This document shows positions 1 through 9,869 of a DNA stretch of 64,000 nucleotides, in pieces (position 1 is the stretch's first letter; every line of letters begins with the position of its first letter). A program made the position numbers and the translations under genes. The DNA comes from Flavobacteriaceae bacterium GF1. Its GTDB lineage: Bacteria > Bacteroidota > Bacteroidia > Flavobacteriales > Flavobacteriaceae. The DNA lies in assembly GCA_009797885.1 (NCBI GenBank), contig WNKP01000018.1:22058-86057 (forward strand), given 5' to 3'. The notes under the pieces are model-generated. The model had not been told where the DNA came from. It saw only the letters and a program-made list of their open reading frames with translations, and did not search any database.

Positions 1-569
1 TCCCCAAAACGCCTGTCATTGTAATTGAATGCATTCTGTACTGCATCAATCTGTGCTGTGGATTGTGCCCGTTCCAATTGTGCAACAGTGACATTGGAGA
101 CCCCAATATGCTTTATTTTACCTTCTTGTTGAAATTGCGCCAAGGCACCAATGGATTCTTCAATGGGAATGTTGGGGTCCACTTTGTGCAGAAAATAAAG
201 GTCTATGGTCTCTTTTTGCAATCGTTTTAAACTTCCTTCAAGCGCAGTACGCAAATAATAAGGATGGCCATTGGGAATTACGGCCCCAGGCTGGTATTTA
301 ATAAAACCGCCTTTGGTGGCTACCACCACTTCATTTTTGAACGGGGCTACCGCTTCTTGAACCAATAACTCCGATGTATATGGGCCATAGGCATCAGCCG
401 TGTCAATGAAGTTTACCCCATTTTCAATGGCCTTTCGGATGACCGCAATGGCATTTTTCCTGTTTGGTGTATCACCCCAGATTCCTGCACCTGTGGTGGC
501 CCGCATGGTACCAAAACCAATTCGGTTGATTTCGGAATCCCCTAATTTGAATGTATATTTTGTTGTCAT
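1..569 (-). CDS. aldo/keto reductase, N-terminal part (runs off the window)
   Basis: This is the first ~189 residues of an aldo/keto reductase, an NAD(P)H-dependent enzyme that reduces aldehydes and ketones in a (beta/alpha)8 barrel. Translated from the ATG at 569, it shows all four residues of the family's catalytic tetrad: Asp56 and Tyr61 in NFIDTADAYG, Lys86 in VVATKGG, and His128 in LYFLHKVD. The N-terminal GFGTMR stretch is also typical. The C-terminal half, which carries the cofactor phosphate-binding loop, is outside the window, so cofactor choice and subfamily cannot be judged. The gene is divergent from nothing and lies 59 bp downstream of the alpha/beta hydrolase on the same strand, so the two may be co-transcribed. 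Confidence 0.9.
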   Translation of the reverse strand, partial: MTTKYTFKLGDSEINRIGFGTMRATTGAGIWGDTPNRKNAIAVIRKAIENGVNFIDTADAYGPYTSELLVQEAVAPFKNEVVVATKGGFIKYQPGAVIPNGHPYYLRTALEGSLKRLQKETIDLYFLHKVDPNIPIEESIGALAQFQQEGKIKHIGVSNVTVAQLERAQSTAQIDAVQNAFNYNDRRFG

Positions 570-628
570 TTTTATGCTATTTTGTAGCGACGCCCATGAA
601 TAGGCGCCGCTATGGATTTGATTTATTC

Positions 629-1648
629 TTATTTTAAATACTTTATCATGAATGGGACTACGGCATCCACTGCCTGTTGCATTTCGGGATATACATCATA
701 GAAATTGAAGTGGTAACCGGTGCCCCAAACCAGTTCTTTTTCAGTCTGTAACAGGCTGTAAAATTTCTTGGCCTGATCAGGGATCAAGGCATCATCCGTT
801 GAAAAGACGAGGGTTGGGATTTCGATTTTCCCTGCTTGGCTTATGGGGTCAAACTTTTCGACCCAATCGATCCAAGCACTCCATGAGACTTCGTTTTTCC
901 AGTTTTTGATGGCCCCTCCACGGTTTTTATCAAAGTAATATTCCCCAGGGGTAAAATTGAAACCTTCCACTTCCGGGGTGTTGGTAAAGATTTGTGTTTT
1001 TTGGTTTTCACCGGTAGCTTCAAAAAGCCGTTGGTTCTCCAATGCACGCTGATGGTTTTTTTCCAATGTTTCCTTTCCCCAAAAAGGTGCCGCGAGGGCG
1101 GGTTCGTACATCCATGGCACTACGGCCGCAATAGCGGCAACGCGGTCGTCGTTGGCTGCAAGGTAAGCGGCATTGCCTCCCGAGGTACATACCCCGACCA
1201 TGCCTATTTTGTCAATATAGGGAAGGTTCTCCAAATAGGTCACCGCTGCTTGTAAATCCTTAAGTTTCCCGTCCACACTCTCATTTTGTCTTGGCAGGCC
1301 ATCGCTTTCTCCCCAGCTCGCATAATCAAAGTCAATGACCACAAAGCCCTCTTTGGCCAATAGTCGAGCGTAATTGTCGGGCATCATTTCCTTGACGGAC
1401 GAAACGGACCCTTGGACTATAAGGGCTGGATATTGCCGGGTAGGAACAAATCCTGCTGGCCTGAACAAGTGTCCCGCCAGACGCAGATCATCCCTCTGAA
1501 AAGTAATGTCTTCCTTAGTTACGTTTTTTGTGCTGGTTGTTTCCAATTTTTCCATAATTGAAGTATTAACTGATGTTTGGGCGTTGACCATTGCCGAAGT
1601 GGCAAATAGTAAGGGCAATAGTTTTTTGCTGTTGGGTTTTGTTTTCAT
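629..1648 (-). CDS. secreted alpha/beta hydrolase with Cys nucleophile elbow
   Basis: An alpha/beta hydrolase of 339 residues. I chose the ATG at 1648 because it starts a clean signal peptide (MKTKPNSKKLLPLLFATSA...NAQ), so the enzyme should act in the periplasm or be exported; an in-frame ATG at 1723 would add 25 residues that look non-coding. The nucleophile elbow reads GVCTSGG, with cysteine where most esterases have serine, as in dienelactone-hydrolase-like and YcjY-like proteins. The acid is probably the Asp pair in FSTDDALIPD and the base the His in GTGYHFNFYD. Substrate unknown. A Bacteroidetes -7 element (TACTTTTG) lies on the minus strand at 1686-1693, so it has its own promoter. Confidence 0.85.
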   Translation of the reverse strand: MKTKPNSKKLLPLLFATSAMVNAQTSVNTSIMEKLETTSTKNVTKEDITFQRDDLRLAGHLFRPAGFVPTRQYPALIVQGSVSSVKEMMPDNYARLLAKEGFVVIDFDYASWGESDGLPRQNESVDGKLKDLQAAVTYLENLPYIDKIGMVGVCTSGGNAAYLAANDDRVAAIAAVVPWMYEPALAAPFWGKETLEKNHQRALENQRLFEATGENQKTQIFTNTPEVEGFNFTPGEYYFDKNRGGAIKNWKNEVSWSAWIDWVEKFDPISQAGKIEIPTLVFSTDDALIPDQAKKFYSLLQTEKELVWGTGYHFNFYDVYPEMQQAVDAVVPFMIKYLK

Positions 1649-1685
1649 TGTATTGTTTTTAAAGGGTTTGTTACTGATTTCAATA

Positions 1686-1693
1686 CAAAAGTA
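1686..1693 (-). promoter_or_regulatory. -7 promoter element for the alpha/beta hydrolase
   Basis: TACTTTTG on the minus strand matches the Bacteroidetes TAnnTTTG -7 consensus and lies about 40 bp upstream of the chosen start at 1648. No clear -33 TTTG is seen at the usual distance, so this rests on the -7 element alone. Confidence 0.5.
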
Positions 1694-1759
1694 GATGGGC
1701 TTGGGCCCAAGGTTGGGACCCAAAACATCAATGGAATGACCAATTTCTTGGTTGTAGGA

Positions 1760-2650
1760 TTACTTACGGAAATTACCGGGGGTCATTCCCCGGTGTTTCT
1801 TGAAAAAACGGGTAAAATGTGTGGGTTCCTGGAAGTTTAGTCGGTAGCAGATTTCCTTGATGCTAAGATCGGAATAGGTCAATAAATAATCAGCTTCCAA
1901 CATAATACGCTCATCAATGATGCTTTTGGCGTTTTTTCCCAAGGTTTCACGAATAAGCTGGCTCAAATAATTGGGTGTAATATGCAACATATCCGCATAT
2001 TCGTTGACCGTTGTGGCCTCTAAAAAGTTTTCATTGACCAGATGCCGATAGCTTGCCACAAGGCCATCGGCTTCTCTTTGTGCTCTATTCCCTTTGTTCA
2101 AATCTTCATAAATCTGATTGCAAATCCATAGGATGGCCTGTAGATTCGCCTTTACCAAGGCTCGGGCACTGGAGTCCCCACCATGAAAGTTTTCATGAAT
2201 CTGTTGGTAGTAAAAACGGCATTGCTCCGCCCTTTTGGGGGATAGCTCAAAAAGGTTGGCCTCATAAATATTGAAGAATGGAAAGTCACTGAGTGCTTTT
2301 TCCTGAAATACCTTTCCGACGAATTCGGGTCTAAAGAACATGACAAAACCGGATAGATCGGGTTGTATGCCCTGCCATTGATGCACCTGCCCTGGGGCAT
2401 TGAACACCAGATATTTTTCAGGGGTGCGAAAGGTTTTGTCGTTTATTCGGTATTCCAAAGGGGAACCGCCAAGGACCAGGGAAATTTCGAAAAAGGCATT
2501 GCGGAATGGGGTTATCGCCTCGGGGAGTGCTCCCCGTATGCTTTCGTGGGTTCCGATATAGAAAGCTTCCGCATTTTTGGAAAGTTCCAGACCGAGAAAT
2601 CCATAAAGTTCCGAAATGGTCTGGTTTATTGGAATCGCCGAAGTTTTCAT
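1760..2650 (-). CDS. AraC family transcriptional regulator
   Basis: A 296-residue regulator with an N-terminal cupin-like sensing half (roughly residues 20-170) and a C-terminal AraC double helix-turn-helix (roughly 195-296). The second HTH is clear: the run from IKEICYRLNFQEPTHFTRFF to GMTPGNFRK is the family signature. Such proteins usually activate neighbouring transport or catabolic genes when a small ligand binds the N-terminal half. It stands between the alpha/beta hydrolase and a cupin gene on the same strand, 108 bp from the latter. The target is not shown by the sequence; the hydrolase and aldo/keto reductase downstream are the closest candidates. Confidence 0.9.
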   Translation of the reverse strand: MKTSAIPINQTISELYGFLGLELSKNAEAFYIGTHESIRGALPEAITPFRNAFFEISLVLGGSPLEYRINDKTFRTPEKYLVFNAPGQVHQWQGIQPDLSGFVMFFRPEFVGKVFQEKALSDFPFFNIYEANLFELSPKRAEQCRFYYQQIHENFHGGDSSARALVKANLQAILWICNQIYEDLNKGNRAQREADGLVASYRHLVNENFLEATTVNEYADMLHITPNYLSQLIRETLGKNAKSIIDERIMLEADYLLTYSDLSIKEICYRLNFQEPTHFTRFFKKHRGMTPGNFRK

Positions 2651-2758
2651 ACCCTAAAGATACACTAGTATACATCAGGGATTGGCCATGCCTTGTTCAA
2701 AGTGAAAAGATTATTTCCCAAAACGGTATTCAAATCGAGCAGCAGAAATCGGATATCC

Positions 2759-3160
2759 TCAAGACAACTGTTTAGCGCTTAGACTTTCCCCCTCCCGAGG
2801 TAAATCGTATTGAATCCATTCGTCGTTTAAGTGAATATCTACGGAATCCAATCGTCCAGGACCCACATTTTTATAGGCGTGGGGGATGTTTGCGGGCCCA
2901 ATGACCAAATCCCCTTCCTTAGCTATGAATTTCCTTTCACCTACGGTGAATTCTGCCGTTCCCTCCAGGATATGAAAGACCTCATCATAGGGATGCATGT
3001 GTAAGTTGGGACCTTCCCCAATTTCGTCAACACTGTAGCGAATGACCACAAAGTTAGCATCATAGGGATGACCTTCCAGCACTCCTTTAGGGGGGTCTTG
3101 TTGCTTCATCCAGTTATTTTTTGGGATATGAACGGGGGCTATTCTTGATTTTTTAGGCAT
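2759..3160 (-). CDS. single-domain cupin protein
   Basis: A 133-residue protein made almost entirely of one cupin_2 beta-barrel. Motif 1 is visible as GPNLHMHPYDEVFHILEG (two His and one Glu metal ligands) and motif 2 as GDLVIGPANIPHAYKNVG (third His). With all metal ligands present it may be an enzyme (dioxygenase or isomerase type) or a small-molecule sensor; the sequence does not decide. No signal peptide, so cytoplasmic. It lies just upstream of the AraC gene in the same direction and downstream of the small membrane protein gene. Confidence 0.85.
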   Translation of the reverse strand: MPKKSRIAPVHIPKNNWMKQQDPPKGVLEGHPYDANFVVIRYSVDEIGEGPNLHMHPYDEVFHILEGTAEFTVGERKFIAKEGDLVIGPANIPHAYKNVGPGRLDSVDIHLNDEWIQYDLPREGESLSAKQLS

Positions 3161-3214
3161 GATTGTGATTTTTGATTTGTTTAAAATTGATGGTTTCGAA
3201 CATTTTTGTGGGAT

Positions 3215-3442
3215 TTAATCCTTATGGTGAAATCCTTTCTTGGATAATTTAACTTTCGAAAAAACCCTTGTCCAAAACGGAATTAGGAAGTACACCATTA
3301 ATGGCACCAGAACAAGGGTCAAAACCAAGGTTCTCACCAAAATGGGCAAATGGTTCAAGTATGCTCCAAACACTGATAATATGACGGTTATCGCCGGATA
3401 AATGGCTATCCAAACAATAAATGTGGTTTTTAATTTTTTCAT
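3215..3442 (-). CDS. small two-TM membrane protein
   Basis: From the ATG at 3442 the product is 75 residues with two hydrophobic segments (about residues 8-28 and 36-56) and a basic tail ending KLSKKGFHHKD. An upstream in-frame ATG at 3511 would add 23 unconvincing residues. It resembles the membrane tail found on some antibiotic-biosynthesis-monooxygenase-like proteins (pattern of LPILVRTL followed by a conserved Pro in the second helix), but here it stands alone. Function unknown; it sits upstream of the cupin gene by 54 bp and could be in its operon. Confidence 0.65.
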   Translation of the reverse strand: MKKLKTTFIVWIAIYPAITVILSVFGAYLNHLPILVRTLVLTLVLVPLMVYFLIPFWTRVFSKVKLSKKGFHHKD

Positions 3443-3720
3443 CACTTCACGATTTTGAATTCCTGTTGATTTGTGATATAAAGGTACCTTTGGAAACCGG
3501 GTTGTACGCAACCAAATTCAAGGGAAAAATGACCAAAATCCATGGCTTCAAAGCAATGATGAAATAACCAGGATAGCGCTATTTGATGGGAACGGATTCC
3601 AAAATAGGTATGCCATCAATTTTCACAAGGGAAAGGGACTACATTCAATACAAAAAAAACAGCGACCCCCGATGTTGGGAAATCGCCGTTTTGTCCAACA
3701 CTAAAACGGTTGTTGTCTGG

Positions 3721-5190
3721 TTATTTGGATGCTGACAATTTTATGGTTTCAAACTGTTCCTCCAACTCTTCTTCGGAAATGATCTCCCAGCCTCCGCCCA
3801 GGGCTTTGTAAATGGCGATCAAGGATGTGGCCGAAGTAATTTCGCTGATGGCCAATTGGTTTTCGGCCAGCAATAGGGTATTGTCCGCATTGAGGTAATC
3901 GATAAAACTGTCCAAACCCGCATTAAATCGTTTTTGTGCAATTTCCGCTGCTTCCGCACTGGCGATGGCAGATTTTTGCAAGGTCTCCCGGCGTTCCAAC
4001 TCATTGGTGTAATTGGTCATTGCCGTACTGATTTCCTCCAAAGCCTCCAAAACGGTTTTTTCGTAGCGTTGCAAAGCGGCCAGCGTTAAGGCATCATTTT
4101 GGTTTATTTGCTGTTTTACCCTACCTAAGTTAAAGGCAGCCCAGCTTATGTTGGGAATTATACTCCAGGTAAAGGATTCGTTGTTCCCAAAGTTGGAAAA
4201 ATCCACTGCGGAAAAGCCAATGGAACCCCCAAACCTAATATTTGGATAGAGTTCGGTAACGGAAAGATTGTATTGTGCTATTTGTTGTTGCAATTGGGCT
4301 TCTGCCAATCTTACGTCAGGACGTCTTCGCAATAGATCGGTAACGTTTCCAAGGGTTGCCGAAACCGGTAAATTGGGAAGTGGCTTTTTGTCCACCAGGC
4401 TTTCATCCAGATTTCCGGGGACCTCGCCAATCAAAACGCTCAAGCTGTTCTTTAGCGCCGCTATTCTGGCCTTTAACGGAGGGATGGTCGCACGGGTATT
4501 TTCCAACTGGGCCAAGGCACGGGAAACATCCAAACTGTTGCTGGTACCAGCCTCCTTTAATCTAACCGTTAAATCATAGGTGGCTTGTTGTCCTTTCAGG
4601 TTGCGTTGGGCAATATCCAATCGGTATTGTGCCCCTCGGAATTCCATGTAATTTCTGGCTACCTCTGCAAAGATGCTCACATACACGCCTTGTATATCGG
4701 CAAGGGCGGCTTGCTGGTTGGCGTAAGCGCCTTTAATCCGATTGGAAACCCTACCAAAAACATCGGTTTCCCAAAAGGCATCAAAGCTCCCGCTGTAGGT
4801 AGTAAATGTAGGATTGGCCCCAGGAACAAAAATGTTTTCCCCCAAACGGGTTCGGGTCACATCGCCATTGGCCGTAACAGTGGGCAATCGGTCCAGTTTT
4901 GTTCCTTTTAGTGCTGCCCTTGAGGCATAGAGGTTGGCAATGCCTGCATTGATTTCCAGATTATGCCTTCTGGCCTTTTGGATCAAGGTATCCAAAACGG
5001 AATCGTCAAATTCCGACCACCATTCGGTTACCGTTTCACTTTGTGCCTCGTTAAGGGCAACATGATCAATTACATTTTTTACGTAATCCTGTTCAATTTC
5101 AATTGTTGAGTTGACTTCGAAGTCCCTTTTGGTAATTCCACAGGAAACCAGTATGAGGGAAAGTAGTATTAGTAGTGTTGGGTTTTTCAT
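3721..5190 (-). CDS. outer-membrane efflux lipoprotein (TolC/NodT family)
   Basis: The outer-membrane channel of a tripartite RND pump, 489 residues from the ATG at 5190. The start begins a lipoprotein signal peptide with lipobox LVSC (MKNPTLLILLSLILVSC), so the mature protein is probably lipid-anchored, as is usual for NodT-type OMFs; a start at 5217 would add nine residues before it. The two OEP repeats are recognisable by the RRPDVRLAEAQL motif in the middle and the coiled-coil-forming helices rich in Ala, Gln and Glu. It is the last gene of the three-gene operon MFP, RND permease, OMF on the minus strand, with 93 bp between it and the permease. Confidence 0.93.
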   Translation of the reverse strand: MKNPTLLILLSLILVSCGITKRDFEVNSTIEIEQDYVKNVIDHVALNEAQSETVTEWWSEFDDSVLDTLIQKARRHNLEINAGIANLYASRAALKGTKLDRLPTVTANGDVTRTRLGENIFVPGANPTFTTYSGSFDAFWETDVFGRVSNRIKGAYANQQAALADIQGVYVSIFAEVARNYMEFRGAQYRLDIAQRNLKGQQATYDLTVRLKEAGTSNSLDVSRALAQLENTRATIPPLKARIAALKNSLSVLIGEVPGNLDESLVDKKPLPNLPVSATLGNVTDLLRRRPDVRLAEAQLQQQIAQYNLSVTELYPNIRFGGSIGFSAVDFSNFGNNESFTWSIIPNISWAAFNLGRVKQQINQNDALTLAALQRYEKTVLEALEEISTAMTNYTNELERRETLQKSAIASAEAAEIAQKRFNAGLDSFIDYLNADNTLLLAENQLAISEITSATSLIAIYKALGGGWEIISEEELEEQFETIKLSASK

Positions 5191-5283
5191 GTTTTCTATT
5201 TTTTTAATTATTGTCAAAGTTCGGTCCGGATGGGTGCTTCCGGTTAACCAAAAACACCCGTCCTATGACCAAAATCTAATATG

Positions 5284-8200
5284 CTATTGTGCCGATTGGA
5301 TTTGATATTGTGTTGTGTCGATCGTACCCACCTTTTTGGTTTTGGTGGTCCATTTTCTACCCAGGTAATAAAACACTGGGGTAAGAAATATTCCGAATAG
5401 GGTAACACCAAGCATTCCGCTGAACACGGCGATACCCAATGCATTTCTCAGTTCAGCTCCGGCTCCGGTAGCGATGGCCAAGGGTACCACCCCTAAAATA
5501 AAAGCCATTGCCGTCATTAAAATTGGACGTAAACGTAGTTTGGAAGCTTCGATGACCGCCGTTCTTAAATCTTTTCCCTGATCTTCCAACTGTTTGGCGA
5601 ACTCTACAATCAATATGGCGTTCTTACTGGCAAGGCCTACCAGGACCACTAGCCCGATTTGTACCATGATATTATTGTCCAATCCTGCAAGATCGATCCC
5701 TATCATGGCGGATAAGAGCACCATGGGCACGATAAAGATAACGGCCAGTGGAAGTACCAAACTTTCAAATTGTGCGGCCAACAGCAAGAACACGAAGACC
5801 ACGGCAAGTAGGAAGGCGATTCCGGCCGTATTTCCGGTCTGTTTTTGTTGATAGGCCATTTCGGTCCACTCAAAGGAAATCCCTTGTGGCAATATTTCAG
5901 CTGCAAGTTCCTCCATTCGATCCAAAGCCTGTCCTGTGCTGAAACCAGGAGCGATATCCCCAACCAACGATGCCGATGGATACAGGTTAAATCTTGGAAT
6001 CCTGTTGGGCCCGGCAATATCTTTTTGAGTGCTTATGGTACCCAGTGGCACCATATCCCCGTACTGGTTTCTTACCTTAATTCTGGAAATATCGTCTGGG
6101 GTCAATCTGTTGGGGGCATCTGCTTGTGCCGTTACCTGATAGGTCCTGCCCAAGTAATTGAATTCGTTTACAAATGCGGAACCCAGATACACTTCCAGGG
6201 ATTGGAATACGTCGGCTACGTTAATGCCCAGTTGTTCGGCTTTTACGCGGTCAATGTCCAAATACAATTGTGGGGTCTGGTTGTTGAAGAAGGTAAACAC
6301 GCTATTCAAGATAGGGTCCTGATTGGCAGCGGCGGCCAATTGATATGTAGCGTTCAACAGTGCTTCTGTACCCAGATTGGCTCTATCCTGAACCATCATT
6401 CGGAATCCCCCTGCATTACCAATACCACGGACGGATGGGGGAGGAATGACCACAACAAAAGCGTCATCCACTGCTGCCATTTTTGCCCGAAGTGTTCCCA
6501 ATAAGTCCTCATAACCAATTCCTTTTTCCGTTCTTACGTCAAAATCCTCAAGGGTGACGAAAATTGCTGCGGCGTTGGACGCGTTGGTAAAGGAAGCCCC
6601 ATCAAAACCGGTAAAGGATACGGCAGTTTCTACCCCATCAACTTCCAACAATATGTCAAGGGCATCATTGACCACTTTGTCGGTTCGGGTTAGGGAGGCC
6701 CCAGGTGGCAATTGAATGGCGGTGATAAAATATTGCTGGTCCATGGCGGGCACAAATCCCGTAGGTACCCTGTTGAACTGAAATCCCGTAAGGGCAATCA
6801 GTCCGCCATATACCATCATGACCATGGTGCTGGTCCTGACCAATTTTCTAACACTATTACCATACCGCACGGAAAGTCCGTCCATAAAACGGTTAAAACC
6901 GTCACCAACAAATTTGAAAGGGCGTAATAGCCATGGTGATTTTTTCTTGCTGTCGTGTGCTTCATGGCGCATCAACAATGCCGCCATGGCAGGGCTTAGG
7001 GTGAGTGACACGAAAACCGAAATGGCGGTGGCCACGGCAATCGTCAATCCAAATTGTTTGTAGAACTGTCCTGAGATGCCCTCGAGGAATGTTGTCGGGA
7101 TAAAAACGGCTATCAATACCAATCCAATGGCCACTAAGGCACCACCAACTTCATCCATGGTTTTTCGTGCCGCCTCTTTGGGCGAGAGTCCCTTGGCCAG
7201 ATACCGCTCCATATTCTCTACCACAACAATGGCGTCATCCACTACAATCCCAATGGCCAGGACCAACCCAAATAAGGTAAGGTTGTTCAAGGAGAATCCC
7301 AATCCCTGCATCACGGCAAAAGTTCCGATCAAGGAAACGGGTATGGCCAAAATAGGAATGATAGCGGCCCGCCAGGACTGCAGGAAAAGCAGGATCACCA
7401 ATATGACAAGTATGACGGCTTCAAAAATGGTACGGTAGACCTCATCCACTGATTTTTGTACAAATTCGGTAGGATTATAGGCAATTTTGTATTCCAGATC
7501 TTCAGGGAAATTCTTTGAAAGCTCCGCCACTTTTTCCTGAATGGCAGCAGCGGTTTCAAGGGCATTTCCACCAGGTTGCTGATAAATGGGCATTGCAATG
7601 GCAGGGTCTTTTCCCAAATATCCCTTGGTAGCGTAATTCTGTGCGCCCAATTCCACTCTACCTACGTCCTTTAGTTGAACAATACGACCATTTTCACCAG
7701 CTTTGATGATGATGTTTTCAAACTGTTCCTGAGTCACCAATTTTCCCTGGGTCTGAACGTTGACTTCAAAGGCCGATTGGTTACCTGATGGCAAGGTGTT
7801 CAAAGTACCGCTGGCAATCTGTACGTTCTGTGCCCTAAGGGCGGAGACCACCTCACCTGCGGTCATGTCCAAATTGGCGATTCTATCAGGGTCCAACCAA
7901 ATACGCATGGCATATTCTGCTGCGCCAAAGATTTGGATATCACCCACCCCTTTGATTCGGGCAATCTGATCGATCATCTGCAAGGTGGCATAGTTGCCAA
8001 TATAGGTCTGGTCATAAGTCTTATTGGGGGAGTACATATTGACCACCAATAGAATATCCGGGGACACCTTGTTGGTGGTGATTCCCAACCTACGAACGGA
8101 TTCCGGTAGTCGAGGTTCCGCTATGGCCACCCGGTTTTGAACCTGAACCTGGGCACGGTCCAAGTCGGTACCCAATTCAAACGCTACCTGTACGGTGACC

Positions 8201-8466
8201 ACTCCATCCGCGGAAGACTGGGAGGTCATGTAGATCATTCCCTCCACGCCGTTGATTTCCTGCTCCAAAGGGGTGGCAACGGTTTCTGAGAGGGTCTGTG
8301 CATTTGCCCCAGGATAGGTGGCCACTACCTGAACGGTTGGAGGTGCTACATCCGGGAACTGTGAAACTGGCAAGGAGACGTATGCCAATCCGCCCACGAT
8401 CACGATCAGGATGCTGAGCACCGCTGCGAAAATGGGTCTTTTGATAAAAATGTGACTGAATTTCAT
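5284..8466 (-). CDS. RND efflux permease, HAE1 (AcrB-like) family
   Basis: The inner-membrane pump of a proton-driven tripartite multidrug exporter, 1060 residues, the normal length for AcrB-type permeases. Twelve membrane segments in two repeats are evident, with the large periplasmic porter loops after TM1 and TM7. The opening FIKRPIFAAVLSILIVIVGG and the TM4 proton-relay motif with two adjacent Asp (GIVVDDAIVVVENMERY) are diagnostic; the second half carries GLASKNAILIVEFAKQL. It lies 131 bp downstream of the MFP gene and 93 bp upstream of the OMF gene. Substrate cannot be read from the sequence, but HAE1 members usually export hydrophobic drugs or solvents. Confidence 0.96.
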   Translation of the reverse strand: MKFSHIFIKRPIFAAVLSILIVIVGGLAYVSLPVSQFPDVAPPTVQVVATYPGANAQTLSETVATPLEQEINGVEGMIYMTSQSSADGVVTVQVAFELGTDLDRAQVQVQNRVAIAEPRLPESVRRLGITTNKVSPDILLVVNMYSPNKTYDQTYIGNYATLQMIDQIARIKGVGDIQIFGAAEYAMRIWLDPDRIANLDMTAGEVVSALRAQNVQIASGTLNTLPSGNQSAFEVNVQTQGKLVTQEQFENIIIKAGENGRIVQLKDVGRVELGAQNYATKGYLGKDPAIAMPIYQQPGGNALETAAAIQEKVAELSKNFPEDLEYKIAYNPTEFVQKSVDEVYRTIFEAVILVILVILLFLQSWRAAIIPILAIPVSLIGTFAVMQGLGFSLNNLTLFGLVLAIGIVVDDAIVVVENMERYLAKGLSPKEAARKTMDEVGGALVAIGLVLIAVFIPTTFLEGISGQFYKQFGLTIAVATAISVFVSLTLSPAMAALLMRHEAHDSKKKSPWLLRPFKFVGDGFNRFMDGLSVRYGNSVRKLVRTSTMVMMVYGGLIALTGFQFNRVPTGFVPAMDQQYFITAIQLPPGASLTRTDKVVNDALDILLEVDGVETAVSFTGFDGASFTNASNAAAIFVTLEDFDVRTEKGIGYEDLLGTLRAKMAAVDDAFVVVIPPPSVRGIGNAGGFRMMVQDRANLGTEALLNATYQLAAAANQDPILNSVFTFFNNQTPQLYLDIDRVKAEQLGINVADVFQSLEVYLGSAFVNEFNYLGRTYQVTAQADAPNRLTPDDISRIKVRNQYGDMVPLGTISTQKDIAGPNRIPRFNLYPSASLVGDIAPGFSTGQALDRMEELAAEILPQGISFEWTEMAYQQKQTGNTAGIAFLLAVVFVFLLLAAQFESLVLPLAVIFIVPMVLLSAMIGIDLAGLDNNIMVQIGLVVLVGLASKNAILIVEFAKQLEDQGKDLRTAVIEASKLRLRPILMTAMAFILGVVPLAIATGAGAELRNALGIAVFSGMLGVTLFGIFLTPVFYYLGRKWTTKTKKVGTIDTTQYQIQSAQ

Positions 8467-8597
8467 GATTTCTATTTTTTAGTGTTGGATTGCCTTTAGC
8501 TCCGCTAAGGACAAGTGTATCCCTGTCGCCCTCTTTTTCCATTCTCCTTGAATGGAGAGGGCGCTAACGGAATACAATAAAATGCTTGGTTTTCTAG

Positions 8598-9824
8598 TTA
8601 TTCTGCGGATGCGACAGCAAGTGCTTCCTTTGTCGCTATTGGGGATTTTTCGATGGGACGGACCGCAACCCCCGGTCTAATTTTTTGGATGTTATTGGTA
8701 ATGAGTTTGTCTTCAACGGTCAACCCATTTCTAATGATTCGCAATCCATTGGTGTGCAATGGGCCCAATTCTATATTTTTGGTGGTGACCGTATTGTCCT
8801 CAGCCAAAACATAAACGAAACGTACGGATTGGTTGGTCCCTATAATTTCATCGGGAATCATTATGGCTTCGTGTTCCGCACTGCCCAACAATCTTGCTTT
8901 TCCGAACATTCCAGGCTCAATAAGGCCATCTTCATTGTCCAATGTGGCACGTCCTTCAATGGTTCCGGTACTTCTATCAATTTCATTGTCCACAAAATCC
9001 ATAACGGCTTCGTGGGAATAGTCGGCTTCATCCTGGAGTTTCAATAGTACTGGATTTGCAGTGGAACGTGAGGAACCCCTTTCCCCATTTTGGGCCAGGC
9101 GGGAATACTTTAAATAGTCCGATTCACTTCCCCTAAAATAAAAGTGGATGGGGCTGGTGGCCACAATAGTGGTAAGGAGTGTGGAATTTGATGAACCACC
9201 ATCTATCAAGTTGCCCTCATTGACCATATCCCGGCTTACCCGACCGGAAATAGGCGCCTTTACCCTAGTAAATTCAAGGTTCAATTTGGCATTGTCCACA
9301 GCGGCCTGGGCCAATTGCAGTGTTGCTTTTGCCCCGGCCAATGCCTGTTGCCTATGGTCATATTCCTCTAAGGAAACTGCTCCTGATTGACGTAAGGACC
9401 GTACACGGTTAAAGTTGTCCTGGGCCGTCGTGAAATTAGCCAGAGCCTGACCATAACCGGCCCTTGCCTGATTCAACGCAATTTTAAAGGGGCGTTGGTC
9501 TATGGTAAAGAGAACATCGCCTTTTGTAACGTCCTGTCCATCCTTAAAACTTACGTTTTCAATATAACCGCTCACCCTTGCCCGGACTTCCACCCGGTTG
9601 CTGGCTTCGAAACGACCGGTGTACTCGTCCCATTCGGTAATCTTTTCAAATATGGGATGGGAAACCTCCACTTGTAGTCCTTGTGGCTCGTTTTGCGCCA
9701 ATTCCCTTTTTTCTGTTTTGTCAAAGGCCGAAAAGACCACTAATGCCATTACGGCCAGCATCATGGTAAAAATCACAAAGACCCTTACACTTAAATTGCC
9801 GGTTTTTAAATTGATTGTTTTCAT
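8598..9824 (-). CDS. RND efflux periplasmic adaptor (MFP/HlyD family)
   Basis: The membrane-fusion protein of the pump, 408 residues. An N-terminal membrane anchor (about 14-33) is followed by a barrel-sandwich (lipoyl-like) half motif VRARVSGYIENVSFKDGQDV, an alpha-helical hairpin (about 105-175), the second half motif VKAPISGRVSRDMVNEGNLI and a C-terminal beta-barrel and membrane-proximal domain. First gene of the operon, so the promoter upstream of it should control the whole pump: a -7 element (TACATTTG) lies at 9867-9874 and a perfect 10-bp inverted repeat brackets the leader (9824-9833 and 9860-9869). Confidence 0.95.
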   Translation of the reverse strand: MKTINLKTGNLSVRVFVIFTMMLAVMALVVFSAFDKTEKRELAQNEPQGLQVEVSHPIFEKITEWDEYTGRFEASNRVEVRARVSGYIENVSFKDGQDVTKGDVLFTIDQRPFKIALNQARAGYGQALANFTTAQDNFNRVRSLRQSGAVSLEEYDHRQQALAGAKATLQLAQAAVDNAKLNLEFTRVKAPISGRVSRDMVNEGNLIDGGSSNSTLLTTIVATSPIHFYFRGSESDYLKYSRLAQNGERGSSRSTANPVLLKLQDEADYSHEAVMDFVDNEIDRSTGTIEGRATLDNEDGLIEPGMFGKARLLGSAEHEAIMIPDEIIGTNQSVRFVYVLAEDNTVTTKNIELGPLHTNGLRIIRNGLTVEDKLITNNIQKIRPGVAVRPIEKSPIATKEALAVASAE

Positions 9825-9869
9825 TGTACTGTATTTTATTTTTTGTGTTGTTTAATTTTTACAGTACAA
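9824..9869. repeat. 10-bp perfect inverted repeat at the efflux promoter
   Basis: Arms TTGTACTGTA (9824-9833) and TACAGTACAA (9860-9869) are exact reverse complements with 26 bp between them. One arm touches the start codon and the other overlaps the -7 element, the placement expected of paired half sites for a repressor, or of an mRNA hairpin that hides the start. Which of the two it is cannot be decided from sequence. Confidence 0.6.

Noticed and set aside
5845..6504. 219-codon open frame on the plus strand inside the RND permease gene
   Set aside because: Antisense to a clearly conserved permease; its product has no domain pattern and is explained by codon bias of the opposite strand.
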